64,000 nt of DNA. Source: Rhodanobacter thiooxydans. GTDB lineage: Bacteria > Pseudomonadota > Gammaproteobacteria > Xanthomonadales > Rhodanobacteraceae. Position 1 is the stretch's first letter. The number at the start of each line of letters is the position of its first letter. The position numbers were made by a program, and so were the translations under genes. Where the stretch lies: assembly GCF_021545845.1 (NCBI RefSeq), contig NZ_CP088923.1, positions 1,302,001 to 1,366,000 of the forward strand, in the 5' to 3' direction. Below, piece after piece: positions 9,223 through 17,644 of this stretch. The notes under the pieces are model-generated. The model ran no database searches, was not told where the DNA came from, and saw only the letters and a list, made by a program, of their open reading frames with translations.

Positions 9223-10056
9223 GTGAGCGAACGTGTCCTGCTGGCCGGATGCGGCGACCTGGGCGAGCGCGTGGCGCAGCGCCTGCGCGCTCGCGGCGAC
9301 GAAGTCTGGGCGCTGCGGCGCCAGCCGCCGGCGCGCGGCAAGCACGGTATCCACTGGCTGCGCGGCGACCTCACCGATCCGGCCAGCCTGGGCGGGTTGC
9401 CCGCGGGCGTCACCCGGCTGGTCTATCTGCCGGCGCCGGCGGCGCGCGACAAGGCGGCGTACCGCGCGATCTTCGTGGACGGCCTGCGCTACCTGCTCGA
9501 CGCGCTCGATGTCCGCCAGTTGCAGCGCGTACTGCTGGTTTCCTCCAGCGCCGTGTACGGCGAGCATGACGGCGACTGGGTCGACGAGACCACACCGGCC
9601 GACCCGGCGGGCTTCAACGGCGCGGTGCTGCTCGAGGCCGAGCAGTGGCTGGCGCAGCAGCCGCTGCCGTCGACCGTGTTGCGGCTGGCCGGCCTGTACG
9701 GGCCGGGGCGGTTGCAGCTGGTCGAGCGCCTGCGTGGCGGGCAGTTGCGCGTACCGCGCGAGGCGCCGCACTGGGCCAACCGGATCCACATCGACGACGC
9801 GGCCGCCGCGATCGTGCACCTGCTGCGGCTGAAGTCGCCGCAGCCGCTGTATCTCGGTGTGGACGACACCCCGATGCCGCTCGACGAGTTGTACGACTTC
9901 CTTGCGACACTGATCGATGCCCCCTTGCCGGCGGAAGGCGCGCCACCGGTCGGCGTCGGCAGCAAGCGGCTCAGCAACGCGAAGCTGCGCGCCAGCGGCT
10001 GGGCGCCGCAATGGTCGGACGCGCGCGAAGGCTACGCCGCGCTGCTCGACGGCTGA
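9223..10056 (+). CDS. YeeZ-like NAD(P)-binding epimerase/dehydratase family protein
   Basis: 277-residue protein with an N-terminal Rossmann fold, LLAGCGDLGERVAQRL (GxGxxG type). Residues after RVLLVSSSAVYGEHDGDWV, then LLEAEQWL, follow the pattern of E. coli YeeZ rather than classic sugar epimerases: the Tyr is present but no Lys follows at the usual YxxxK position. The GTG start at 9223 is preceded by GGAGG at 9211-9215; an upstream in-frame start at 9175 lacks such a site. The gene diverges from aroK. Substrate unknown. Confidence 0.75.
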   Translation: MSERVLLAGCGDLGERVAQRLRARGDEVWALRRQPPARGKHGIHWLRGDLTDPASLGGLPAGVTRLVYLPAPAARDKAAYRAIFVDGLRYLLDALDVRQLQRVLLVSSSAVYGEHDGDWVDETTPADPAGFNGAVLLEAEQWLAQQPLPSTVLRLAGLYGPGRLQLVERLRGGQLRVPREAPHWANRIHIDDAAAAIVHLLRLKSPQPLYLGVDDTPMPLDELYDFLATLIDAPLPAEGAPPVGVGSKRLSNAKLRASGWAPQWSDAREGYAALLDG

Positions 10057-10080
10057 ACCATCCACCGAAGGAGAACCGCC

Positions 10081-10425
10081 ATGGCCAACACCGTTCCGCA
10101 TCACCAGGTCAGCACCGCCAACGAGATTCCCGGTTGCCGCATCGTGCGTTCGTTCGGCATCGTGCGCGGCATCACCGTGCGTTCGCGCAGCGTGGTCGGC
10201 AATCTCGGCGCCGCGCTGCAGACCATCGTCGGCGGCAACATCTCGATCTACACCGAGTTGTGCGAGAAGGCGCGCGAGGAGGCGTTCGAGCTGATGCTGC
10301 AGCATGCCGCCGCGATGGGCGCGAACGGGGTGGTGGCGATGCGCTACGACGCCAACGACGTCGCTCAGGGCGTTACCGAAGTGCTGGCCTACGGCACGGC
10401 GGTGCAGGTGGAGGCGTCAACGTGA
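10081..10425 (+). CDS. YbjQ/UPF0145 family protein
   Basis: 114-residue protein of the YbjQ (DUF74) family, small pentameric proteins described as putative heavy-metal binding. Seen: the N-terminal [18 protein letters not shown], the strongly conserved [18 protein letters not shown] block, and the [13 protein letters not shown] signature near the C terminus. AAGGAGA lies just upstream of the ATG. The gene follows the YeeZ-like gene by 24 bases and precedes dodecin. Confidence 0.85.
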   Translation: MANTVPHHQVSTANEIPGCRIVRSFGIVRGITVRSRSVVGNLGAALQTIVGGNISIYTELCEKAREEAFELMLQHAAAMGANGVVAMRYDANDVAQGVTEVLAYGTAVQVEAST

Positions 10426-10536
10426 GGTGATTTTGCAGTGCGGCTTGCTGCCGCGGGCGAGCGCGGGACAGACTCGGGTTCCGGAGCGGGGGGAGCGTCG
10501 CGTGCCGCTTGCACGATTCCACCGGAGATTGACGCC

Positions 10537-10740
10537 ATGTCGGTAGCCAAGGTCATCGAAATCAACGCCTCGTCCAGCAAGAGCATGGAAAACGCCGTGC
10601 AGAGCGGCCTGAAAAAGGCCGGCGAGTCAGTGAAGAACATCAAGGGCGCCTGGGTCAACGAGATCAAGGTGGTGACCAAGGACGACGGCACCATCACCGA
10701 GTGGCGGGTGAACATGAAGGTCAATTTCATCGTCGACTGA
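10537..10740 (+). CDS. Dodecin (flavin-storage protein)
   Basis: 67-residue protein with the full dodecin pattern: VAKVIEINASSSKSMENAVQ, then IKGAWVNEIKVVTKDDG and EWRVNMKVNFIV. Dodecins form hollow dodecamers that bind riboflavin or FMN in pairs between Trp residues; the Trp of KGAWV is present. The ATG follows GGAG at 10524-10527. The 110 bases between it and the YbjQ-type gene hold no gene. Confidence 0.92.
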   Translation: MSVAKVIEINASSSKSMENAVQSGLKKAGESVKNIKGAWVNEIKVVTKDDGTITEWRVNMKVNFIVD

Positions 10741-10790
10741 TCGCCCCGCGCCGGCGAGGCCGCGGCGGCGCGTGCTTCGCCGGTGCCCGT

Positions 10791-11630
10791 TCAGCCGTGG
10801 CTGAGGCCGGTCACGTGGCGGTCGTCGTCGTACTCCACGCAGGTATCGGCCAGCGCCGGCAGGGTGGCCAGCGCGTGCCGGCTGAGCCGCTCGAAGTGCG
10901 CCAGGAACCGTTCCATTGCCGCCGCATCCATCGCCAGCGGCGCGTGCCGGGCCAGCAGTTCCTGCTCCTGCTCGCCACGCCAGCGGCGCACGATCTCCCA
11001 GCTCGGCGCCTGCAGCACGATCAGCGCATCGAACTTGCGCCACAGCGGCTGGTAGCCGCGCAACTGCTTGTTGACCCAGTGCCGCCAGCTGCCGTCGGGG
11101 TCCTCGTTGCGCTCCAGTTCGTTGACCGGCCAGGCCAGCGCGACCTGCGGCTGCGGCCGGATGCCCAGCGCCCAGCCTTCCACGATGACCAGCTTCGGCG
11201 GCCGCGTGGTGCGCGGCCAGCGCGACGGCGGGAAGCGGGTATCGCGGCCCTTGTCGAAGCGTGGATGCGACACCGGCAGCTTGTCCGAGGCCTGCGGCAG
11301 CGCCGCCAGCACCGACATCAGCAGCTCGATCTCGTGCGTGCCCGGCACGCCACGGCTGCGCAGCAGCGGATGCACGTCGCGCGCCAGCGCCTCGCGGTCG
11401 CTGCGGGTGTAGTAGAAGTCATCCAGCGAAAGCACCTCGGTGGGCCAGCCGCGGGCTTCGGCCGCGGCCTTCATTACCCGTGCCAGGGTGCTCTTGCCGC
11501 TGCCCTGCAGGCCGGACAGACCGAGGATGTACGGGCGCCGCGAGCGGGCGATGCGCCCGGCGTACTGGTCGAGCAGGTGGCCGGCGAGGGCCTCGTTCTG
11601 CAGGTCGGCGTGGGGCGTCATCCGCGGCAC
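10791..11630 (-). CDS. P-loop kinase, D-glycerate 3-kinase-like
   Basis: 279-residue kinase of the phosphoribulokinase/uridine kinase-like P-loop group. Walker A is LSGLQGSGKSTLARV near residue 40; LSLDDFYYTRSDRE gives the Asp-Asp substrate loop; LVIVEGWALG is the Walker B-like strand; the HWVNKQLRGYQPLW segment resembles plant-type glycerate kinase (GLYK). If so, it makes 3-phosphoglycerate from D-glycerate. A GTG at 11630 has GGAAG six bases upstream; ATG 11621 is the alternative. It converges with the dodecin gene and diverges from pdxH. Confidence 0.7.
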   Translation of the reverse strand: MPRMTPHADLQNEALAGHLLDQYAGRIARSRRPYILGLSGLQGSGKSTLARVMKAAAEARGWPTEVLSLDDFYYTRSDREALARDVHPLLRSRGVPGTHEIELLMSVLAALPQASDKLPVSHPRFDKGRDTRFPPSRWPRTTRPPKLVIVEGWALGIRPQPQVALAWPVNELERNEDPDGSWRHWVNKQLRGYQPLWRKFDALIVLQAPSWEIVRRWRGEQEQELLARHAPLAMDAAAMERFLAHFERLSRHALATLPALADTCVEYDDDRHVTGLSHG

Positions 11631-11855
11631 ACCGTGCTTCCGGGAGGGATTTCCGCCACCGGCAGGCCGCGCCTGCCGGGCATGGCGCCAGCGGGCATGT
11701 CGCTGCGTCCTTCACATGTCGTGGCGGAAGATGGCGCTGCCTTCCAGGCCGGCCGGATACTGGAGGGACGGTGCATTGCATTATTATCGGTCGGATTCAT
11801 CCGCACCATGATGGCGCGTGTCGGCCACGATGCAAAAGGAAAGTTTTCAGACACC

Positions 11856-12443
11856 ATGCTCAAATCCGAAATTCTAGATACCTTCCAGCGCCTGCTGGAG
11901 GAAGCCACGGCCAGTGGCGAGCGCGAACCGACCGCGATGAACCTGGCCACCGTGGACGCCGCCGGCCGGGTCGCCTCGCGCATCGTGCTGCTCAAGGGCG
12001 CCGACGAGCGCGGCTTCCGCTTCTACACCAACTACGACAGCGACAAGGGCGGCCAGCTCGAGGCGCACCCGCAGGTGGCGCTGTGCTTCCACTGGAAGCA
12101 GTTGCGCGAGGGCGTGCAGGTGCGCGTGGAAGGCGTGGCGCGCAAGCTGCTGGCGGAAGAGTCGGACGCCTACTTCGCCAGCCGCGCCCGTGGCAGCCAG
12201 ATCGGCGCGTGGGCTTCGCTGCAGTCGCAGACCTTGCCTGACCGCGACACGTTCGAGCAGCGGGTGGCGCGCTACGAGCAGCAATTCGACGGTCGCGAGG
12301 TGACCCGGCCGCCGCACTGGGGCGGCTTCGTGGTGGAGCCGGACATGCTCGAGTTCTGGTACGGCGCCGAGTTCCGCCTGCACGAGCGCGTGCGCTGGGA
12401 TCGCCACGGCCAGACCTGGACCAGCCGGATGCTCTACCCGTGA
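11856..12443 (+). CDS. pdxH: Pyridoxamine/pyridoxine 5'-phosphate oxidase
   Basis: 195-residue FMN enzyme that makes pyridoxal 5'-phosphate. The FMN-binding segment RIVLLKGADERGFRFYTNYD, the SRARGSQIGAWAS block and the C-terminal PHWGGF, LEFWYG, RLHERVRW and RMLYP blocks are all present and read very like Xanthomonas PdxH. I start at ATG 11856 because the conserved domain begins right after; ATG 11808 or 11811 is in frame and would add about 16 residues. The stop overlaps the GTG start of the next gene (GTGA), so it heads a coupled operon. Confidence 0.94.
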   Translation: MLKSEILDTFQRLLEEATASGEREPTAMNLATVDAAGRVASRIVLLKGADERGFRFYTNYDSDKGGQLEAHPQVALCFHWKQLREGVQVRVEGVARKLLAEESDAYFASRARGSQIGAWASLQSQTLPDRDTFEQRVARYEQQFDGREVTRPPHWGGFVVEPDMLEFWYGAEFRLHERVRWDRHGQTWTSRMLYP

Positions 12444-12880
12444 CCCGCGCGCTGCCCGCCGAGCATGTGGCGCAGGGCAGCTTCACCGTGCACACGCGCG
12501 GGCGCGGCTTCAGCGAGATCACCGCACAGGTCGGCGACGCCGTGGCAGCCAGCCATGTGCAGACCGGCATCGCGCAGGTGTTCACCGCGCACACCAGCTG
12601 CTCGCTGCTGATCAGCGAGAATGCCGACCCCACGGTGCGCGATGACCTGGAGCGCTGGTTCGCGCGCGCGGTGCCCGATGGCGATGCGATCTTCCGACAC
12701 GACGCGGAAGGTCCGGACGACATGCCCGCGCATGTGCGCTCGATCCTCACCGGGGTCAGCCTCGGCGTGCCGGTGCATAGCGGCAAGCTCATGCTTGGCG
12801 CCTGGCAGGGCATCTATCTGTGGGAACACCGCCTCGACCCGCACCAGCGCAAGGTGGTGGTCACCGTGCTGGGGAACTGA
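12440..12880 (+). CDS. YjbQ/UPF0047 family protein
   Basis: 146-residue protein of the YjbQ family (older annotations: secondary thiamine-phosphate synthase). Seen: FTAHTSCSLLISENADP, the family's core motif, then DDMPAHVRSILTG with the conserved His, and the C-terminal GTWQGIY-type block here GAWQGIYLWEHR. The GTG start overlaps the pdxH stop. E. coli YjbQ has weak thiamine-phosphate synthase activity, but the physiological role is unsettled. Confidence 0.88.
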   Translation: MTRALPAEHVAQGSFTVHTRGRGFSEITAQVGDAVAASHVQTGIAQVFTAHTSCSLLISENADPTVRDDLERWFARAVPDGDAIFRHDAEGPDDMPAHVRSILTGVSLGVPVHSGKLMLGAWQGIYLWEHRLDPHQRKVVVTVLGN

Positions 12881-12884
12881 ACGC

Positions 12885-13709
12885 ATGGATCACGCTGCCC
12901 CCGCTGCCGGTTGGCCCGACCACTTCCCGCAACGCATCGTCTGCCTCACCGAGGAGCCGACCGAGGTTCTGTACGCGCTCGGCGAGGAGCGGCGCATCGT
13001 CGGCATCTCCGGCTTCACCGTGCGGCCGCCGCGCGCACGCCGGGAGAAGCCGAAAGTCTCCGCCTTCACCAGCGCGAAGATCGGCGAGATCCTGAAACTG
13101 GAACCGGACCTGGCGATCGGTTTCTCCGACATCCAGGCGGACATCGCGCGCGAGCTGGTCAAGGCCGGCGTCGAGGTGTGGATCAGCAACCACCGCAGCG
13201 TCGACGGCATCCTGGCCTACATCCGCCGGCTCGGCGCGATGGTCGGCGCACAGGAGAAGGCCGAGGCGTATGCGCAGCGCGCCGAGCGACATATCGCCGA
13301 AATCCGCGCCGCGGCCGCGCAGCTGCCGCGGCGGCCGAAGGTGTATTTCGAGGAATGGGACGAGCCGATCATCACCGGCATCCGCTGGGTCGCCGAGATC
13401 ATCGGCATCGCCGGCGGCGACGACTGCTTCCCCGAACTGGCCCGCGAGCCGCTGGCGAAGCAGCGTATCCTGCCGAACGGCGACGAGGTGGTGCGCCGTG
13501 CACCGGACATCATCCTTGGCTCCTGGTGCGGCAAGCGGTTTCGCCCGGACAAAGTCGCGGAGCGGCCAGGGTGGGGCACGATCCCCGCGGTGCTCGATGG
13601 CGAGCTGCACGAGGTCAAATCACCGATCATCCTGCAGCCGGGGCCGGCGGCGCTGTTCGACGGGTTGGACGAGATCCATCGGATCATCACCGCATGGGCG
13701 CTGCGCTGA
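12885..13709 (+). CDS. Cobalamin/metal-chelate binding protein (BtuF-like), no signal peptide
   Basis: 274-residue protein with the helical-backbone metal receptor (TroA/BtuF) fold: IVCLTEEPTEVLYALGEERR, the GISGFTVRPP loop, LKLEPDLAIGFSDIQADIA, and a second lobe VYFEEWDEPIITGIRWVAEI. Such proteins usually deliver corrinoids or siderophores to an ABC importer in the periplasm. The N terminus (MDHAAPAAGWPDHFPQ) has no signal peptide, and the start lies four bases after the yjbQ stop, so an upstream signal is excluded unless the start is misplaced. No permease or ATPase gene is adjacent. It belongs to the pdxH operon. Confidence 0.78.
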   Translation: MDHAAPAAGWPDHFPQRIVCLTEEPTEVLYALGEERRIVGISGFTVRPPRARREKPKVSAFTSAKIGEILKLEPDLAIGFSDIQADIARELVKAGVEVWISNHRSVDGILAYIRRLGAMVGAQEKAEAYAQRAERHIAEIRAAAAQLPRRPKVYFEEWDEPIITGIRWVAEIIGIAGGDDCFPELAREPLAKQRILPNGDEVVRRAPDIILGSWCGKRFRPDKVAERPGWGTIPAVLDGELHEVKSPIILQPGPAALFDGLDEIHRIITAWALR

Positions 13710-13784
13710 GCCTTCCACTTTCCGGTTGTGGTAAGCGCACCCTGTGCGCGATGCTCTTGCTTCATTCAAAGCGAAAAAGGATCA

Positions 13785-13910
13785 GAGGCAAGAGCTTTCG
13801 TGCGCCTCCGGCGCCCGAGTTACTTTCTCTTTGCGCGGGGAGCGAAGAGCGTCAGAAGCAAAAGCTTTCGTCTGCCTACGGCAGCCGAGTCACTTTCTCT
13901 TTGCGTGGCC
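13785..13910. repeat. Two copies of a 45-bp palindromic module
   Basis: Copies start near 13790 and 13859. Each runs AAGAGCTTTCGTGCGCC-like sequence, a small CCGGCGCC-type palindrome, then GAGTTACTTTCTCTTTGCG. A third copy lies inverted at about 15814-15862, so the IS-bearing island is bounded by inverted copies of one module. The second copy is split: its hairpin partner (CAAAGAGAAAGTAACC) now lies at 15239-15255, across the inserted element. Confidence 0.75.
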
Positions 13911-15232
13911 CAGTACTGTCCGGTTAATCCGGAAATAGAATCAGTTGGTTAGCGTCGTCGTCGGCAGAAAGCTGTGGTTCCTGCCGCCGCAAGGCGCATT
14001 CCAGCGGGGTTTGCTCGAACAACGTCACACTCAGAATCTGTAGAAGTTCATAGAGTGAAGTCGTCAGCTGGAGACGCTTGCGCACGATGGCGATCAGCAC
14101 GTAGACGGCGACGGCGATCCAGACCTGCGTCTTCACTGCGTTGGGCGAGGTGCCGAAGAACGCCTTGATGCGCAGGTGCTGCTTGATCCATTTGAAGAAA
14201 ATTTCGATCTGCCAACGGTGGCGATACAGGGCACTGATGGTCGCCGCAGGAAGCACAAAGTGATTGGTCAGCAAGACGATGGACTGACCGCTGTCGGTGT
14301 CACGCACGCGTACACGGCGTAGCGGGCCAGGGTATTTCTTGCGGACGACGTCCCGTGTCAACACGACGGTCTGATCGCAACCGATGAGCGTGCGATCAGA
14401 CACCGGATGGGAGTAGCGTCGCCGCACTCGGAGGTTCTTCTTGGTGCGCATCAGGAAGAAGGAACCTTCGCAGTGGAATCGATAGAGCCGCTCGAAATCG
14501 AGATAGGCGCGGTCCATCAGATAGATCGCGCCAGGTTCAGGCACGAGCTCGTCGAGCATGTGGACATCGTGCTGGCGGGACTCGGAAAAGCTGATGACCG
14601 TAGGGATTGCGCCGCGAATGTCGAGCAGCGTATGTACCTTCAATCCACCGCGGCCGGGATGCATCGCCCGCGCCCACGGGAACACCGACAGGCACAACTC
14701 GATCGTGGTGGAGTCGAGCGCATAGGCAGTGTGTGCCAATTCGACGTCGAGCGGTTCGTTGACGTAGAGACGGCGCGCCGTGGCGATCAGGGTTTGCGCG
14801 AACTCGGCATAGATGCGCCAGTCACGTTGTTCATTGGCATCGGCCAGTGTGCTGCGTGCTACATGCCCACGAATGCCCAAGTGATAGAGCTTGGCCTGAT
14901 GAGCGCGCAAACAGATCTCGATATCGCGCAGGCTTTCGCGTCCGGTGAGTTGAGCAAAGGCCATACACAGGAACTGATCGAGGCACGCGAATCGCTTCAC
15001 ATAACGATTGCCATCGAACTTGGCAACGAGGCGACGAAACGTATGCATCGGCAGATGCTGCATGAGCTGCGTAAACACAAAGCGCCCTTCATGCATGACG
15101 ACGTCCTCCGAGGTGACGTCGTCCAGCCTGAGGCAAACCGGGTTGAAATCGCTAACACCCGGAAAGCGTCGGTTACTGCCCTCAGATCAACCGTTTACCA
15201 AGCTCCGCGTGCGCTTTCCCCGGACAGTACTG
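13911..15232 (-). mobile_element. Complete IS4-family insertion sequence
   Basis: A 1322-bp element bounded by perfect 13-bp terminal inverted repeats: CAGTACTGTCCGG at 13911-13923 and its complement CCGGACAGTACTG at 15220-15232. The flanks carry an 8-bp direct repeat, GCGTGGCC, at 13903-13910 and 15233-15240, the expected target duplication. It holds one transposase gene on the minus strand. Ends, duplication and open reading frame are all intact, pointing to a recent insertion. The target was the loop of a hairpin made of ACTTTCTCTTTG and CAAAGAGAAAGT. Confidence 0.95.
13924..15096 (-). CDS. IS4-family transposase
   Basis: 390-residue DDE transposase of the type with an N-terminal DUF4372 domain (GRFVFTQLMQHLP, then KRFACLDQFLCMAFAQLTGR). 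Catalytic residues appear in order: Asp of YALDSTTIELCLSVFPWA, Asp of YLMDRAYLDFERLY, and Glu of the IS4 YREK signature in YRHRWQIEIFFKWIKQHL. GGAGG lies eight bases upstream of the ATG. The stop codon immediately follows the left terminal repeat, so the gene nearly fills the element. No frameshift or stop is seen, so it should be active. Confidence 0.95.
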   Translation of the reverse strand: MHEGRFVFTQLMQHLPMHTFRRLVAKFDGNRYVKRFACLDQFLCMAFAQLTGRESLRDIEICLRAHQAKLYHLGIRGHVARSTLADANEQRDWRIYAEFAQTLIATARRLYVNEPLDVELAHTAYALDSTTIELCLSVFPWARAMHPGRGGLKVHTLLDIRGAIPTVISFSESRQHDVHMLDELVPEPGAIYLMDRAYLDFERLYRFHCEGSFFLMRTKKNLRVRRRYSHPVSDRTLIGCDQTVVLTRDVVRKKYPGPLRRVRVRDTDSGQSIVLLTNHFVLPAATISALYRHRWQIEIFFKWIKQHLRIKAFFGTSPNAVKTQVWIAVAVYVLIAIVRKRLQLTTSLYELLQILSVTLFEQTPLECALRRQEPQLSADDDANQLILFPD

Positions 15233-15240
15233 GCGTGGCC

Positions 15241-15892
15241 AAAGAGAAAGTAACCAAAGAGATAAGGCCACCCCGCTTGGCGCTTGCCGGACATCCTGTC
15301 CGGCAAGTCCGTGAGCCGGGGCCGGGCTTTTCGAGCGGGCTCCTGCCCGCGCGAAAAGGCGTTGCCATCCCTGGCAACGCCCGCTGCGCGGCCTGTCGAC
15401 CCCGGCTCACCGCCGCGCAAGGGACCCCGGGCAGAGCAGCGGGCCATCGTGGCCCGCACTCGGTGATGAAGCTGAAAAGCCACAGCCACAGCAAAGCGTC
15501 GCTTTGCTGTGGCTTCGCTCGTGCTTTTGATCTGGCTCCTCTGAAGAGTGCGCGCAGGATGCGCGCTGCTCTACCGGGGTCCCCTCTGAAGCGGCGGACG
15601 GGTGGTGGAAAAGCCCGCAGGGTGGCCGGCATGAATGCCGGCCAGTTTGTCGTCAGCACAGGCAACGGCATGGATGCCGGAGTTGAGGCAACGCAGGAGC
15701 GGTTGCCCGATGTGCTGTCGACAAACCCCACCACCCGGCCGCGGACCTTGCGGGCAGGATGCCCGCAAGGCGCGTAAGCGGGGTGCCCCTCTCTTTGGTT
15801 ACTTTCTCTCGGGCAAGCGAGAGAAAGTAACTCGGGCGCCGCAGGCGCACGAAAGCTCTTGGGCCCTTGCTTCAGCCGCCACGAGAGAAAAC
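15241..15892. repeat. Non-coding repeat mosaic right of the IS
   Basis: About 650 bases without a credible gene. Seen: the second half of the split hairpin (AAAGAGAAAGTAACC near 15240), a hairpin CTTGCCGGAC/GTCCGGCAAG near 15287-15311, a hairpin AGCCACAGCAAAGC/GCTTTGCTGTGGCT at 15484-15514, one copy of a 36-bp repeat at 15673-15708 that recurs twice at 53844-53915, and an inverted copy of the 45-bp module at about 15814-15862 next to a TTTCTCTCG/CGAGAGAAA hairpin. Open frames run through it but show no protein family and are Arg/Gly/Pro-rich, as expected from GC-rich repeats. Confidence 0.75.
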
Positions 15893-16468
15893 TCAGGCGC
15901 CCAGTGCCAATCGCGCCCCCAGATCCAGCAACGGCGCCGCGACCAGCAGCCGCACCAGCAGCAGCGCGATCATCACCGCCATCGGCGCGAAATCGATCTG
16001 GCCGATGATCAGCCGGCCGTGCAGCGGGCGCAGCAGCGGGGCGACGATGCTGCCGGCCAGCTGCAGCATGGGGTGGCGGCGGTCCACCGCGAACATGCTC
16101 AGCAGCGACCAGCCGAAGATCAGTACCAGGTAGCACAGCAGCACGAAGTCGAGCAGCTCGGCCAGCGACAGCACGATCAGGCCAAGCGGTTGCGGCATCA
16201 CCCCGAGCAGGGCGAACAGCAGCAGGCGCTTGAGCAGCATCGCCAGCCAGGCCAGCAGCAGGGCGGCCAGGTTGATCCGGCGCCAGTTCGGCAACACGCG
16301 GCGGATCGGTGCCAGCACCGGGTTGGTGCTGCGGTAGACGAACTGGCTCAGCGGATTGTGGAAATCGGCGCGGCAGGCTTCGGCAGCCACGCGCAGCAGC
16401 AACAGCGCGACCACCGCGTCGAACGCCAGGTCGAGCAGCAGGGACAGCGCATTCAGCAGGTAGCTCAC
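15893..16468 (-). CDS. yggT: YggT family membrane protein
   Basis: 191-residue membrane protein with two YGGT repeats. Each repeat has a hydrophobic helix followed by a short amphipathic segment with NPLSQFVYRSTNPVLAPIRR in the first copy and RHPMLQLAGSIVAPLLRPLH in the second, the family's signature. The gene starts with GTG at 16468, overlapping the proC stop (GTGA), the usual proC-yggT arrangement. Role is not firmly known; family members have been tied to osmotic tolerance and cell division-associated functions. Confidence 0.88.
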   Translation of the reverse strand: MSYLLNALSLLLDLAFDAVVALLLLRVAAEACRADFHNPLSQFVYRSTNPVLAPIRRVLPNWRRINLAALLLAWLAMLLKRLLLFALLGVMPQPLGLIVLSLAELLDFVLLCYLVLIFGWSLLSMFAVDRRHPMLQLAGSIVAPLLRPLHGRLIIGQIDFAPMAVMIALLLVRLLVAAPLLDLGARLALGA

Positions 16469-17289
16469 GGCAGCTGGTCCAGTTCGGCGGCAAGTTCCAC
16501 ACCGCGCTGCGTGGCGGCGGCCACGGCGCGGGCGACGACGTGCGGCAGGCCGTCGGCGGCGAAGCTTTCCAGCGCAGCCTGGGTGGTGCCATGCGGCGAG
16601 GTGACGCGCTGGCGCAGCACGGCCGGGTCTTCGCCGCCCTCCACCAGCATGCGGCCGGCACCCAGGCAGGTTTGCGCGGCGAGTGCGCGAGCAGTGTCGC
16701 GGGGCAGGCCCTGCGCCACCGCGGCGGCTTCCAGCGCCTCGACCAGGGCGAAGAAGTACGCCGGGCCGGAGCCGGACAGCGCGGTGACGGTATCCATCAG
16801 CGCCTCGTCGTTGATCCAGCGGGTGATCCCGGCGGCGTCGAGGATGTGCTGCGCCCGCGCCTTCTGCGCCGGGCTGACCCGGTGGTTGGCGCACAGGCCG
16901 GTGGCGCCGACGCCGATCAGCGCCGGCGTGTTGGGCATGCAGCGCACGATCGGCAGCCCGCTGCCGAACCAGCGCTCCAGCTGGTCCAGCCGCACGCCGG
17001 CGGCGATCGAGATCAGCAACGGCCGGTGGCGCTGCAGGAGGTCGCACAGGTCGGCGTGGATCGACGGCATCACCTGCGGTTTCACCGCCAGCAGGATCAC
17101 CTCGGCGTCCGCCACGGCCAGCCGGTTCTCGGCATAGCAGGCGATGCCGAAGTCGCGGCCCAGCGCCTGACGCGCTTCGGCCAGCGGCTCGGCCACGCTG
17201 AGGGTAGCCGGTGCCACGCCGGTTTTCAGCAAGCCGCCGATCAGGCTGCGCGCCATGTTGCCGCCGCCGATGAAGGCAAGTCGTGTCAT
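16465..17289 (-). CDS. proC: Pyrroline-5-carboxylate reductase
   Basis: 274-residue enzyme that reduces pyrroline-5-carboxylate to proline with NAD(P)H. The N-terminal Rossmann motif is LAFIGGGNMARSLIGGL; AVKPQVM follows; VRCMPNTPALIGVGATG and the C-terminal signature TALSGSGPAYFF, with GLPRDTARALAAQT and SPHGTTQAAL, complete the pattern. The ATG at 17289 has GAGGAG seven bases upstream. It is coupled to yggT downstream and diverges from pilT. Confidence 0.96.
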   Translation of the reverse strand: MTRLAFIGGGNMARSLIGGLLKTGVAPATLSVAEPLAEARQALGRDFGIACYAENRLAVADAEVILLAVKPQVMPSIHADLCDLLQRHRPLLISIAAGVRLDQLERWFGSGLPIVRCMPNTPALIGVGATGLCANHRVSPAQKARAQHILDAAGITRWINDEALMDTVTALSGSGPAYFFALVEALEAAAVAQGLPRDTARALAAQTCLGAGRMLVEGGEDPAVLRQRVTSPHGTTQAALESFAADGLPHVVARAVAAATQRGVELAAELDQLP

Positions 17290-17644
17290 GCAGGGCTCCT
17301 CGTCCGTCCAGACCACATACCTTACCGGAGCCGGCGCGCGAGCGACGGGTTTTGCCGGCGGAAGGTCGCGCGGCAGCGCGTCGCCGGAGCCGGCTGGCGA
17401 TTTTTTCGACCGGGTGCGCAAACCGCGTTGGCAGTTTGCGCATGGAGGGCGGAAAGACTGGCCGCACAGCCACTTGCCCGAGTAGTATCGACGCGGCTAC
17501 AGGGGTGCGGAAAGCTCGTCCAGGTGGTGTCGTGATGCCGGTTGCCATGCGCTGCGGCGCACCACGCCCGCGGACGTCATGCGGCCCCGGATGTGGCAGA
17601 CGAATCCATGCCATCCAGACGATCGGTTGAGGGGAAACGACTTC
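17290..17644. other. Intergenic region between proC and pilT
   Basis: 355 bases between divergent genes. It must hold both promoters, but I see no clear -35/-10 pair and no gene; short open frames here lack ribosome sites and family features. The pilT ribosome site (GAGGGGAAA) lies at its right end. Confidence 0.5.

Noticed and set aside
14407..15777. Long plus-strand open frame across the IS and the repeat region
   Set aside because: It is the complement of the transposase plus GC-rich repeats; no ribosome site or family features.
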